A stretch of DNA of 64,000 nt from Clostridium sp. C8-1-8 (GTDB lineage: Bacteria; Bacillota; Clostridia; Clostridiales; Clostridiaceae). How positions within the stretch are numbered: position 1 is the first letter of the stretch; every line of letters begins with the position of its first letter. The notes beneath the pieces are model-generated. The model was not told where the DNA came from and ran no database searches. It was given only the letters and a program-made list of their open reading frames with translations. Positions 15,847-23,398 of the stretch are shown one piece after another. Made by a program: the position numbers and the translations under genes. The DNA is taken from contig NZ_JAABNO010000002.1 in the NCBI RefSeq assembly GCF_009928445.1, positions 1-64,000 on the forward strand, read 5' to 3'.

Positions 15847-16842
15847 ATGAGAGTTACTAATAGAATGTTGTCAAACAACTTTTTAAGTGATATGAGAACA
15901 AATCTTAATAATATGAAAACTCTTCAATCTCAATTATCCTCAGGTAAGGAGATAAGAAGACCGTCAGACGATCCTTTTAAGACTGCAAGAATAATGCAGC
16001 TTAATACAGATATATCAGCAAATAAGCAATACAATGAAAATATTAGTGATACTATAAACTGGCTAGATGCTACAGATACTTCTTTGGATCAGGTTACTCA
16101 AAGTTTTCAAAGAATAAGAGAGCTTGTAATATCCTCAGGAAATTCAGCTTATGGTTCAGATGAAAGAAGAGCAATAAAAGATGAATTAAATCAAAAGGTA
16201 TCTGAAATATCTCAGATTCTTAACGCGAATTTCGATGGTAAATATGTTTTTGGAGGTAGCAAAGTAACTTCAAAACCTTTAGGTGTAAAGGATATTGATG
16301 CCAACGGAAACAAAGGCTTATTTTTCGCAGGAAAAGATGGTGAGGAGCTTTCCTTAAATTCACCAGATATAATAATGTCAAGTCAGATGGATATGATAAA
16401 GCAAAAGCTTCCTGTAGAAGTATCGCAAGGTGTAACTATGGACTACAATGTTAGTGCCTATGATGTATTAAATTTCACTAGCGAAAAAGGAAAGCAAATA
16501 AATGTGAGTAATTTGTTGAATAATATAATTAGTAACTTAGATTCTAAATCTCCTGATGCACAAGGTAAGCTTACTGGAGAAAACTTAGAAGATTTAACTT
16601 CAGCAGCAAGTAATATACTAAAGATTAGAGCTGAAGTAGGTGCAAAGCAGAACAGAATGGATTCTGCTAAGGATAAAAATACAGAAGAAAATTATAATTT
16701 AACTGAAGTATTGTCAAATACAGAAGATATAGATATAACACAGAAAACAATGGAGTATAGCACTATGCAGACTGTATACATGGCTTCGCTTCAGACAAGT
16801 GCAAAAATAATTCAACCTTCTCTTATGGATTATTTGAGATAG
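15847..16842 (+). CDS. flgL: Hook-filament junction protein FlgL (HAP3)
   Basis: 331 aa. Flagellin-like ends flank a short central region: MRVTNRMLSNNFLSDM and LQSQLSSGKEIRRPSDDPF at the N-terminus, and a helical C-terminus ending in TVYMASLQTSAKIIQPSLMDYL. It forms the second junction layer, on which the filament cap and flagellin assemble. SD AAAGGGG precedes the ATG. It follows flgK by 17 nt. Confidence 0.95.
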   Translation: MRVTNRMLSNNFLSDMRTNLNNMKTLQSQLSSGKEIRRPSDDPFKTARIMQLNTDISANKQYNENISDTINWLDATDTSLDQVTQSFQRIRELVISSGNSAYGSDERRAIKDELNQKVSEISQILNANFDGKYVFGGSKVTSKPLGVKDIDANGNKGLFFAGKDGEELSLNSPDIIMSSQMDMIKQKLPVEVSQGVTMDYNVSAYDVLNFTSEKGKQINVSNLLNNIISNLDSKSPDAQGKLTGENLEDLTSAASNILKIRAEVGAKQNRMDSAKDKNTEENYNLTEVLSNTEDIDITQKTMEYSTMQTVYMASLQTSAKIIQPSLMDYLR

Positions 16843-16862
16843 GTATATTGGAGGGGATATTG

Positions 16863-17291
16863 ATGAAACTTGAGACTAAATACCATGGGATTTTAAATTA
16901 TGGAGAAGAAGATATAATTACTTTTTCAAAGGGACTGCCTGGACTTCAGGATTTAAATAAATTTATACTTATAGACTTCGAAGAAAATCCGGTTTTTAAA
17001 ATTCTTCACTCTATAGAAAATGAAGAGATAGGATTGGTCGCAGTTTCACCCTTTGATTTTATAAGTGATTATGAGTTTGAACTTAGAGATTCTGTAGTTG
17101 AAAGACTTAAGATAAAGGACTCAAATGAAATACTTGTGTTAAATACTGTGACCTTAAGTTCTAAAGTAGAAAATATTACGACTAACTTAAAAGCGCCTAT
17201 AATAATAAATACAAATTTAAAGCTTGGGGAACAAATAATCTTAGATAATGAAAAGTATAAGATAAAGCATCCTCTACTAAGGAGTGAGTAA
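16863..17291 (+). CDS. fliW: Flagellar assembly factor FliW
   Basis: 142 aa Fli[28 protein letters not shown] at the start, then [26 protein letters not shown]. FliW binds either flagellin or CsrA; when flagellin is exported, freed FliW inhibits CsrA and flagellin translation resumes (established in Bacillus). ATG 16863 follows SD GAGGGG with 5-6 nt; an upstream in-frame TTG (16848) overlaps the SD. Its stop is immediately followed by csrA, whose SD lies in the last codons of fliW, so the pair is tightly coupled. Confidence 0.93.
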   Translation: MKLETKYHGILNYGEEDIITFSKGLPGLQDLNKFILIDFEENPVFKILHSIENEEIGLVAVSPFDFISDYEFELRDSVVERLKIKDSNEILVLNTVTLSSKVENITTNLKAPIIINTNLKLGEQIILDNEKYKIKHPLLRSE

Positions 17292-17292
17292 T

Positions 17293-17508
17293 ATGTTGGT
17301 GCTAACTAGAAAAAAAGGTCAGTCGATACTTATTGGTGACAACATTGAAATTTCAGTAATAAAACTTGATGACGGAAGTGTTAAACTAGCGATAAATGCT
17401 CCCAAGGAGCTAAGTATCTTAAGAAAAGAACTTGTTAAGGAAGTTGAAAACGAAAATAAAAATGCTACTGTAGTAGATTTGAGTGTGCTAAAAAATCTCA
17501 AAAAATAG
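17293..17508 (+). CDS. csrA: Translational regulator CsrA (copy 1, FliW-linked)
   Basis: 71 aa RNA-binding dimer that blocks translation by covering GGA motifs in leaders, notably that of flagellin. [25 protein letters not shown] and Arg44 (SILRKEL) are all in place. It has a long C-terminal tail ([16 protein letters not shown]) and Asn55, features tied in Bacillus to FliW control. ATG 17293 is preferred to GTG 17284, which overlaps the fliW end and the SD (AGGAG). A second, shorter CsrA is at 22950 and lacks the tail. Confidence 0.93.
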   Translation: MLVLTRKKGQSILIGDNIEISVIKLDDGSVKLAINAPKELSILRKELVKEVENENKNATVVDLSVLKNLKK

Positions 17509-17518
17509 AGGTGTATGT

Positions 17519-17893
17519 ATGGAGATAAGAGTTAATCAGACGACTAGTACTCAGAGTAATATGGATCTAACTAGTCAACCCAAAGCTATAACAACTGATA
17601 TAACTGTACAGGAAGATAAAAAGATTACGGATAATCAACAATCTATAGATACAAAAGATAACGGTGAACATAGAGATATAAAGAAAGCAGTGGATAAATT
17701 AAATAAGTTTCTTGAAGAAGATAATGCTCATGCAGTATATGAGATGCACGATAAATTTAAGAATGATCTTATGATAAAGATTGTTGATAACCAAACAAAA
17801 GAGGTGCTGATGGAAGTACCTCCTAAAAAGATTTTGGACATGGTTGCCAAGCTATGCGAAATGGTAGGCGTAGTATTTGATAAAAAAGCATAA
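17519..17893 (+). CDS. flaG: Flagellar protein FlaG
   Basis: 124 aa. The N-terminal half is polar and variable; the conserved FlaG part is AVDKLNKFLEEDNAHAVYEM followed by LMIKIVDNQTKEVLMEVPPKKIL. FlaG proteins are found next to flagellin, fliD or fliS genes and influence filament length; the mechanism is not established. The ATG follows AGAGGTG. Its place between csrA and fliS is typical. Confidence 0.88.
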   Translation: MEIRVNQTTSTQSNMDLTSQPKAITTDITVQEDKKITDNQQSIDTKDNGEHRDIKKAVDKLNKFLEEDNAHAVYEMHDKFKNDLMIKIVDNQTKEVLMEVPPKKILDMVAKLCEMVGVVFDKKA

Positions 17894-17916
17894 CTAAAAA
17901 TTTTTATAGGGTGGAA

Positions 17917-17951
17917 ATAAGATTAAAATTATATAGGTTTTATCTTATTAG
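17917..17951 (+). other. AT-rich hairpin between flaG and the next gene
   Basis: AATAAGATTAAAA can pair with TTTTATCTTATT around a short loop. There is no following T tract, so it is probably not a strong terminator. It may be a processing or pausing site in the 109-bp gap. Confidence 0.35.
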
Positions 17952-18002
17952 ATTTTAATACTATAGATTTATTCTTCTTAAAACCCTTTAGGAGGAATCT
18001 AT

Positions 18003-18308
18003 ATGGAATTTAAATTAAATAAAATAGATACCGACCTAAGAGAAAAACTTCAAGAACAAACTAGGGATGGTAAGGTTCATTCTAAGGATGGAATAAAAAT
18101 TGAAACACAAATTGATAGCTATAAATATAGAGAACCTAGTAAAGAGAAAAAGAAAGACAAGCACAAGGAGTCTTTTAAGGAAGTAATAAAAGAGCAAAAA
18201 ACTGTGACTGTAGAAGGTTACAAACCAGAAGAAATTCATGTTGAAGTAACTAAGGAAAAAGACTCCAAAGAAAACTATAGAGGAATATTTATAGATGTTA
18301 AAAAATAG
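18003..18308 (+). CDS. Unknown small basic protein in the late flagellar operon
   Basis: 101 aa, very rich in Lys and Glu (about half the residues charged), with no Cys and no membrane segment. The middle is a run of Lys/Glu (EPSKEKKKDKHKESF), probably disordered or a single helix. SD AGGAGG lies 7 nt before the ATG. It is 9 nt before fliS and behind flaG, so it is co-transcribed with filament-assembly genes. I do not recognise a family. Chaperone or export-related roles would fit the position, but nothing in the sequence proves that. Confidence 0.7.
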   Translation: MEFKLNKIDTDLREKLQEQTRDGKVHSKDGIKIETQIDSYKYREPSKEKKKDKHKESFKEVIKEQKTVTVEGYKPEEIHVEVTKEKDSKENYRGIFIDVKK

Positions 18309-18317
18309 GAGGATATT

Positions 18318-18701
18318 ATGTACGGAGCAAATGGATATAATGTATATAAAAATAATAGTGTAAACTATGCATCCAAAGGACAACTATTACTAATGCTAGT
18401 AGATGGAGCTGTAAAATACTCAAAAATAGGAAGACAAGCTATAATAGATAAAGATATAAAAAAAGCTCATGAGAACATTACAAGAACTGAAGATATATTT
18501 ACAGAGCTAATGGTTAGCTTAGATCAAAATGCAGGTGAGTGGGCAAAACAAATTTTCGCAGTTTATGAATTCATAAAATATCAGTTAATGCAAGCTAATA
18601 TTAAGAAGGATGTTGCCATAATGGATGAAATAATTCCATTAATTGAAGACATAAGAGATACATGGTATGAAGCTGATAAGCTCGCAAAGGTAGCTAGATA
18701 A
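18318..18701 (+). CDS. fliS: Flagellin export chaperone FliS
   Basis: 127 aa, full length. FliS binds the flagellin C-terminus in the cytoplasm and prevents early polymerisation. Family marks: NVYKNNSVNYASKGQLLLMLVDGA near the start and AHENITRTEDIFTELMVSLD. SD AGGAGG, spacing 6. It lies directly ahead of a FliT-like gene and fliD. Confidence 0.93.
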   Translation: MYGANGYNVYKNNSVNYASKGQLLLMLVDGAVKYSKIGRQAIIDKDIKKAHENITRTEDIFTELMVSLDQNAGEWAKQIFAVYEFIKYQLMQANIKKDVAIMDEIIPLIEDIRDTWYEADKLAKVAR

Positions 18702-18702
18702 T

Positions 18703-19041
18703 ATGGATGATTTAAGAGAAAAGCTTCTTAAGTACAAGGAGTTAACTGATAGTATGATATCTTCGGTAGTTGAAGAAAAAGAAGAGGAATTCAAAAGATT
18801 AGTTGCAGAAAAACAACTTTTGATTAATTTAATAGATAAGGGTAATTATAACAAGGTTTTATTTATGGAAACAGCTAAAGAACTCGACCTTCTTGAGCAG
18901 GATGTAAAGCTTCAAAAAACTATTGAGGAAAAGAAGCTTTACATAAAAGGTGAGATAAAGCATTTAGACGAAAAGAAAAATGCTAATAGAGCATATAACA
19001 ATGCATTTAGAGGGTATAGTTTTGTAAATAAACAGATATAA
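18703..19041 (+). CDS. FliT-like flagellar chaperone
   Basis: 112 aa, almost wholly helical and charged, with heptad patterns (MDDLREKLLKYKELTDSMI, then VEEKEEEFKRLVAEKQLLI). Size, composition and place between fliS and fliD match FliT, the export chaperone of the FliD cap. FliT proteins are poorly conserved in sequence, so the name is inferred mainly from context. It starts one base after the fliS stop. Confidence 0.65.
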   Translation: MDDLREKLLKYKELTDSMISSVVEEKEEEFKRLVAEKQLLINLIDKGNYNKVLFMETAKELDLLEQDVKLQKTIEEKKLYIKGEIKHLDEKKNANRAYNNAFRGYSFVNKQI

Positions 19042-19058
19042 AATGAGAGGTGATTCAT

Positions 19059-20921
19059 TTGAATATTTCAAGTACATCAAGTAGTAGCTCTAATAGTAGT
19101 GCAAATTATGGTAGAATTACAGGGCTTGCCACTGGAATGGATACTGATGGGATGGTAAAACAAGCGTTAGCAGCTGATCAAACTAAGATAGATGCTGTAA
19201 AACAAGATGTACAGTATACTCAATGGCAGCAGGAAGCTTATGTAGGTTTTATCAAAGATCTTAAGGAGTTTAATAATTATTTTGACATAGTAAAACCAGA
19301 TAATATGATGCTGTCAGGAGCTTATACTGGCACAACTACTTCTACAGCTTTGACTAGTGGTGTAGATGCTAGCAATTATTTAACTGCAACGACGCTTCCT
19401 GGGGCTGTAAAGGGAAATTACCAAGTTCAGATAAATAATCTTGCAGAAAGCGCAAAAACACAAAATTACTTCAATACAGTCACTGCAGACAGTGTAACTA
19501 CTGCTGATCAATGGAGTGGTAAGAAGCTAAGCTTTACAGTAGATGGAAAAACTACTGATATAACCTTGGGGACTTTTACGGCTATCAATACGTTAGATGA
19601 TGTTGTTTCAGATATTAATAATAAGTTAAGTGCTAATAATAACTTAAACGGGAAGATTTCTGCAGGAGTAAACAGCTCATCAGGAAAGGTAACACTTTCT
19701 TCTAGCTATGGTAGTGATGTTACTTATGTAGCGGGCGATGGAGTATTTTCCGCTAGCAATAAGACTCTAAAAGCTTATACAGGAGACACAAAGCTTTCAG
19801 ATTTAGGTATAGGTTCAGGTTCCTTTACTGTTTCAGTGGAAGGCAAAACTTTTAGTGTGGCTATAGATAATACTAAAACTATAAGTGAGTTTGAAAGTGA
19901 TTTGCTCACTGTAAAGTCTGGTGATACTCCAATTACACAGTACTTAAACATAAACTTCAGTGATTTGACCAAAAAGCTGACTATAGAAACAAAGGATACA
20001 GGTTTAGCAGAGAAAATAAACTTTAGCGGGGACACTAGTGGGTTTCTTAATAAATTTGGTTTAAGTGGTGATCACTTTGGAAAAGATGCCAATATATCAA
20101 TAAAGGCTCCAGGAGAAACAAGTTTTGTTCAAGTAAACAAGAGTTCAAATATTTTTACTATAGACAGTATAAAATACAATTTGGTATCAGCTAAACCAGG
20201 TGATACTATAAGCTTGAATGTTAAGTCAGATGCCTCAGCACAAGTAGATAAGTTTAAGAAGTTCATAGATAAATATAATGAGCTTATAGATAAGATAAAC
20301 TCCAAAATAAATGAAAAGAAGAGTTATGATTATAAACCTTTAACGGATACCCAAAAGTCTTCCATGAAAGATACTGAAATAACTGCTTGGGAGAATAAAG
20401 CTAAAGAAGGTATATTAAGAAGAGATAGTTATCTAACCAATGTGGTTTCACAGATGAGACAGGCTGTTTATGATACAGTTAAGGGAGCAGGAATTTCTAT
20501 AACTGAAATTGGAATAACTACGACTTCTATTTATTCTGATGGGGGTAAGCTTCAAGTAGATGATAGTAAGTTAAAAGCTGCTCTTGAACAAAAGGGAGAT
20601 CTAGTTCAAAAACTATTTACTCAAAGTTCTACGGTTTATGGAGAAAAGGGGATATTTCAAAGATTCAAAGATGTATTAAACAATGCTGTTGGTACAGATG
20701 GATCCTTAATTAAAAAAGCTGGATATACCGATACTAGATGGGTAAGTGAAAATGATTTGTCTAAGAACATTGCTACAAAAAATGCGAAAATAAAAGATAT
20801 GCAGTCAATGATGACTCAAAAGCAACAAAGACTATATTCAATGTATGCGACTCTAGAGCAGAACATGAATAACTTGAATTCTCAGAGCAGTTGGCTTGCA
20901 TCATCTTTAGGAGCACAATAA
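19059..20921 (+). CDS. fliD: Filament cap protein FliD (HAP2)
   Basis: 620 aa. FliD caps the filament and guides flagellin folding outside the cell. The N-terminal motif is ITGLATGMDTDGMVKQAL; the C-terminal FliD domain (about 400-620) contains FKKFIDKYNELIDKINSKI and ends in a coiled coil (MMTQKQQRLYSMYATLEQNM). I prefer TTG 19059 with SD GAGAGGT 7 nt before it; GTG 19050 lies inside that SD. It is the last gene of the flgM transcript, followed by a terminator. Confidence 0.93.
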   Translation: MNISSTSSSSSNSSANYGRITGLATGMDTDGMVKQALAADQTKIDAVKQDVQYTQWQQEAYVGFIKDLKEFNNYFDIVKPDNMMLSGAYTGTTTSTALTSGVDASNYLTATTLPGAVKGNYQVQINNLAESAKTQNYFNTVTADSVTTADQWSGKKLSFTVDGKTTDITLGTFTAINTLDDVVSDINNKLSANNNLNGKISAGVNSSSGKVTLSSSYGSDVTYVAGDGVFSASNKTLKAYTGDTKLSDLGIGSGSFTVSVEGKTFSVAIDNTKTISEFESDLLTVKSGDTPITQYLNINFSDLTKKLTIETKDTGLAEKINFSGDTSGFLNKFGLSGDHFGKDANISIKAPGETSFVQVNKSSNIFTIDSIKYNLVSAKPGDTISLNVKSDASAQVDKFKKFIDKYNELIDKINSKINEKKSYDYKPLTDTQKSSMKDTEITAWENKAKEGILRRDSYLTNVVSQMRQAVYDTVKGAGISITEIGITTTSIYSDGGKLQVDDSKLKAALEQKGDLVQKLFTQSSTVYGEKGIFQRFKDVLNNAVGTDGSLIKKAGYTDTRWVSENDLSKNIATKNAKIKDMQSMMTQKQQRLYSMYATLEQNMNNLNSQSSWLASSLGAQ

Positions 20922-20978
20922 ACCTAAGGTTATTAACTTAATATTATAAAAATATAGAGATAAGTATTTTTATAAATC

Positions 20979-21020
20979 AAAGCTACACATGAAACATTTT
21001 TGTTTTGTGTGTAGCTTTAA
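20979..21020 (+). terminator. Intrinsic terminator after fliD
   Basis: AAAGCTACACATGAAACA pairs with TGTTTTGTGTGTAGCTTT around a T-rich loop, with wobbles. It ends the long late operon that began at flgM. Confidence 0.8.
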
Positions 21021-21029
21021 AATTATATT

Positions 21030-21083
21030 TAATTCTAGTAGCTCGTTCGTATAGCATCTCCTGCATAAACACTTAATTTCAAC
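21030..21083 (-). repeat. Dispersed repeat family B, minus-strand copy
   Basis: Read on the minus strand this resembles 24-58: GAAATTAAGTG, a short variable stretch, then GGAGATGCTATA and GAACGAGC. Differences from the 24-58 copy fall mainly in third codon positions of a frame reading MLYERAxRIK, hinting at an old coding origin. Confidence 0.5.
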
Positions 21084-21139
21084 AATATTCTTTAACATAG
21101 TCCTGTTGAAAAAAGAATATTCGAAATATTAAAAAACTA

Positions 21140-21166
21140 TAAAGTGTTTAGTAGTTGTATCGATTA
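21140..21166 (+). promoter_or_regulatory. Sigma-D-type promoter, flagellin 1, distal
   Basis: TAAA-N15-ATCGATTA. It fits the FliA pattern in spacing and in the CGAT core, about 400 bp upstream of the flagellin start. Confidence 0.5.
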
Positions 21167-21265
21167 TTATAGTATAAGGGTAAGAACAATTACAGTAATA
21201 CGAAACTTAAGTTTTTACCTTGAATTTTATAAGATAAGAAAACTTATAAAAAAATAAAAAAACAC

Positions 21266-21292
21266 TAAAGTATCAGATTAATCTAACGATTA
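21266..21292 (+). promoter_or_regulatory. Sigma-D-type promoter, flagellin 1, middle
   Basis: TAAA-N15-AACGATTA. The segment ACTAAAGTATCAGA is identical to that in the proximal promoter, so the two arose by local duplication. Confidence 0.6.
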
Positions 21293-21398
21293 ATAAAGTA
21301 TAAAGATAAAATATTAATTAATAAGGATTATAAATTAATATAATTATCTGAAGATTATAAACTGTAACATAAAAGTTTATAAAAAATAAAAAAAGTAC

Positions 21399-21425
21399 TA
21401 AAGTATCAGAAAAAAGTAACGATAA
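21399..21425 (+). promoter_or_regulatory. Sigma-D-type promoter, flagellin 1, proximal
   Basis: TAAA-N15-AACGATAA, the best match of the three. It predicts a 5' leader of about 115 nt containing the conserved flagellin leader elements. Confidence 0.75.
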
Positions 21426-21508
21426 TAAAGTACAAGGGTGATAAAACACTACTTAAACAAAACTAAGGTGGTAGTAAGTTCAAAGAACTTAACTATAAAT
21501 AAATTATT

Positions 21509-21522
21509 GGACATGGATGTCC
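21509..21522 (+). promoter_or_regulatory. CsrA-type GGA hairpin in the flagellin 1 leader
   Basis: GGACATGGATGTCC folds as GGACA-tgga-TGTCC and contains ACATGGATGT, a perfect match to the CsrA consensus ACANGGANGU with GGA in the loop. The SD (GGGAGGG, 21533-21539) lies 10 nt further on and is a natural second site. This is the layout known for the Bacillus hag leader; binding here is inferred. Confidence 0.75.
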
Positions 21523-21546
21523 GTCAAAATCAGGGAGGGTTTTATA

Positions 21547-22680
21547 ATGATAATCAATCACAATCTTAACGCAATGAATGCACACAGAAATATGACTTCT
21601 AATACTAGCGCTGCTGGTAAGTCAATGGAAAAGCTATCTTCAGGTCTTAGAATAAACAGAGCTGGAGACGACGCTGCTGGACTAGCTATATCTGAAAAGA
21701 TGAGAGGTCAGATCAGAGGTCTTGATCAAGGCGCAAGAAATGCTCAAGATGGTATTTCTTTAATCCAAACAGCAGAAGGTGCATTAAACGAAACACACTC
21801 AATTCTTCAAAGAATGAGAGAGCTTTCAGTTCAATCAGCAACTGCAACTGTAACAACAGACGATAGATCAGCAATGGACAAAGAATTCCAACAATTAAAA
21901 GGGGAAGTTGATAGAATTGGTGATCAAACACAGTTCAATACAATGGATCTTTTAAAAGGTGGATTCGGAGCAACTTCTACTGGAGGAGCTAACATAGTTG
22001 CTGCAAAAGGTATTACAGACTACAACATAGGTGGAGCACAAGCTGGTTCAGTAGCGTTCACATCAGCAGCTGGTACAAACAGTGGTGTTAAATTGACAGC
22101 TGTATTTACAGATGCAGGTGGAAACAGTACAACTCAGGTTTTAGATGACGTAGGTATTCTAACAGGAGCAGATACAAAGACAATAAACTTTGATAAATTA
22201 GGAGTTAGCTTTACTGCAAATAACGCACTAGCGGCTACTTCTTTTGGTGGAGCTGCCGATGATACAATAACTATAACAACTGCAGCTGCTAAGTTCCAAG
22301 TGGGAGCAAATAAAGATCAAACTATCAATTTATCAATAAGAAATATGAAAGCAACTGGTTCAGTATTAAACTTGTCAACAAATGATGTATTGACTCAAAC
22401 AAAAGCTCAAACTTCAATTCAGTCATTAGACAATGCAATAAAAGAAGTTTCAACTGAAAGATCAAATTTAGGTTCGGTACAAAACAGACTAGAACATACA
22501 ATTGCTAACTTAAACACTGCAAGTGAAAACTTAAGTGCATCTGAATCAAGAATCAGAGACGTTGATATGGCTAAGGAAATGATGAATTTCTCTAAGAACA
22601 ACATACTTAGCCAGGCTGCTCAAGCTATGCTTGGACAAGCTAACCAACAACCTCAAGGAGTTCTTCAATTACTAAGATAG
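21547..22680 (+). CDS. Flagellin (copy 1)
   Basis: 377 aa filament subunit. Conserved N-terminal D0/D1 (MIINHNLNAMNAHRNM, KLSSGLRINRAGDDAAGLAISEKM) and C-terminal D1/D0 (ESRIRDVDMAKEMM, NNILSQAAQAMLGQANQQPQ, ending VLQLLR) flank a short Ala/Thr/Gly-rich variable region (about 140-250). ATG 21547 has SD GGGAGGG 7 nt before it; the frame is open further upstream but without a start signal. Controlled by tandem sigma-D promoters and probably by CsrA/FliW at the leader. Confidence 0.97.
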   Translation: MIINHNLNAMNAHRNMTSNTSAAGKSMEKLSSGLRINRAGDDAAGLAISEKMRGQIRGLDQGARNAQDGISLIQTAEGALNETHSILQRMRELSVQSATATVTTDDRSAMDKEFQQLKGEVDRIGDQTQFNTMDLLKGGFGATSTGGANIVAAKGITDYNIGGAQAGSVAFTSAAGTNSGVKLTAVFTDAGGNSTTQVLDDVGILTGADTKTINFDKLGVSFTANNALAATSFGGAADDTITITTAAAKFQVGANKDQTINLSIRNMKATGSVLNLSTNDVLTQTKAQTSIQSLDNAIKEVSTERSNLGSVQNRLEHTIANLNTASENLSASESRIRDVDMAKEMMNFSKNNILSQAAQAMLGQANQQPQGVLQLLR

Positions 22681-22716
22681 TAAATTAAACAGATATCTCA
22701 CTTAATTTAATAAATT

Positions 22717-22742
22717 GGAGTCAGAGTATAAGCTCTGGCTCC
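22717..22742 (+). terminator. Hairpin after flagellin 1
   Basis: GGAGTCAGAG and CTCTGGCTCC form a 10-bp stem (one G-U). Only a weak T run follows, so termination may be leaky or the stem may protect the 3' end. Flagellin 2 ends in a near-identical stem (25311). Confidence 0.65.
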
Positions 22743-22789
22743 CTATTTAAAAGTTAGTAAAAAAAATAAAAAAATATTTAAGTAAAGTA

Positions 22790-22816
22790 TAAAGTTTTAT
22801 TTTATATATTCGAAAA
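22790..22816 (+). promoter_or_regulatory. Weak sigma-D-like promoter before csrA2
   Basis: TAAA-N15-TTCGAAAA. Spacing is right but the -10 box is poor (CGAA for CGAT). It would place csrA2 under flagellar control with a leader that includes the GGA hairpin at 22857. Confidence 0.3.
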
Positions 22817-22856
22817 AAGAAATATAAAGGTTAAACTTTAGAAAATTAAATAAAGC

Positions 22857-22928
22857 ATGGACGATTAATAAACTTATCTAATTTTGCAGGATGCAAAAAA
22901 GAGATAGGTATATTAATCGTCCATTTTT
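22857..22928 (+). promoter_or_regulatory. GGA-loop terminator-like hairpin in front of csrA2
   Basis: Three stacked stems: ATGGACGATTAAT with ATTAATCGTCCAT, CTTATCT with AGATAGG, and TTTTGCA with TGCAAAA around the triloop GGA (22889-22891). A T5 run follows, then the csrA2 SD. The apex GCAGGATGC is a plausible CsrA site. The outer stem plus T run looks like an attenuator. Structure is seen; autoregulation is inference. Confidence 0.75.
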
Positions 22929-22949
22929 GTGATTTCAAGGAGGAAGAAT

Positions 22950-23126
22950 ATGTTAGTATTAGGCAGGAAGCCAGGAGAATATGTAGTGATAGGTGATAAT
23001 ATCACTGTAAAGGTAGTAAAAAGCGAAAATGGAGATTTAAGACTTGCAATTGATGCTCCAAAGGATGTAAAAATCACAAGAGGTGAGGTCTGGGAGCAAG
23101 ATCGTAAGAAAGAACAGGCTATTTAA
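22950..23126 (+). CDS. CsrA paralogue without C-terminal tail (copy 2)
   Basis: 58 aa CsrA-family RNA binder: MLVLGRKPGEYVVIGD, LAIDAPKDV and Arg44 (ITRGEV) are all present, so RNA binding should be intact. It ends soon after strand 5 and the short helix, lacking the extended tail and Asn55 (Glu here) seen in copy 1 at 17293. Those features are linked to FliW control in Bacillus, so this copy may escape FliW (inference). SD AAGGAGG, ATG 22950. The gene lies between two flagellin genes and between two GGA-loop hairpins (22857, 23157). Confidence 0.88.
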   Translation: MLVLGRKPGEYVVIGDNITVKVVKSENGDLRLAIDAPKDVKITRGEVWEQDRKKEQAI

Positions 23127-23156
23127 ATATTAAAACTTAATTATTGTAAACTCAGG

Positions 23157-23220
23157 AGGAGTAATTTTATCTTATAAACTAGCAGGATGCTGGGGGTGTA
23201 GGATGAGATTACTCCTTTTT
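23157..23220 (+). terminator. GGA-loop terminator hairpin after csrA2
   Basis: AGGAGTAAT pairs with ATTACTCCT, CTTAT with ATGAG, and CTAGCA with TGCTGG around a GGA triloop (23185-23187); TTTTT follows. The apex AGCAGGATGCT mirrors the one in front of csrA2 although the outer stems differ in sequence. It can act as terminator and as CsrA target. Confidence 0.75.
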
Positions 23221-23230
23221 CTTTATAAAT

Positions 23231-23271
23231 AGGAAGTTGAGAGTGGATAATTGAGAATGGAGAGTTGAGGA
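23231..23271. repeat. Left inverted GAGAGT-type repeat
   Basis: AAGTTGAGAGTGGATAATTG and the following GAGAATGGAGAGTTGAGGAA are heptamer-like tandem repeats. Their complement occurs at 23783-23821, on the other side of the four-helix-bundle gene. Confidence 0.7.
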
Positions 23272-23398
23272 AGTTCTTTCTCTCTTTGTTCGAAAAAAAC
23301 ATTTTCAACAAACAAAAGTATATAGTTTCAATTGAATAAATTCGGGGGAATGTGTCTATGATTTTAGATATATTGCAGGAATTTAGGAGGTTGAAATA

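Larger units (their letters stand above)
21084..21546. promoter_or_regulatory. Complex promoter and leader region of the first flagellin
   Basis: About 460 bp without a gene. It carries three sigma-D-type promoters in tandem (21140, 21266, 21399; listed separately). Each is followed by a similar ATAAAGTAnAAGGGT-type initial transcribed sequence. Then come an AAGTTC/GAACTT hairpin (about 21476-21490), the TTAACTATAAATAAA element shared with the second flagellin leader, and a GGA-loop hairpin at 21509-21522. Confidence 0.7.

Noticed and set aside
20983..21066. Minus-strand 27-codon peptide in repeat B
   Set aside because: The frame runs into the fliD terminator, its ATG has no properly spaced SD, and the related copy at 24-58 stops after 13 codons; treated as a repeat remnant.
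21517..21546. Longer start for flagellin 1 in the open upstream frame
   Set aside because: The extension would begin inside the CsrA hairpin with no SD; ATG 21547 has SD GGGAGGG and gives the canonical flagellin N-terminus.
23281..23360. Sigma-D promoter for flagellin 2
   Set aside because: Several AT-rich candidates were tried (for example around 23320-23345); none has TAAA with a CGAT core at N15-N16 spacing.
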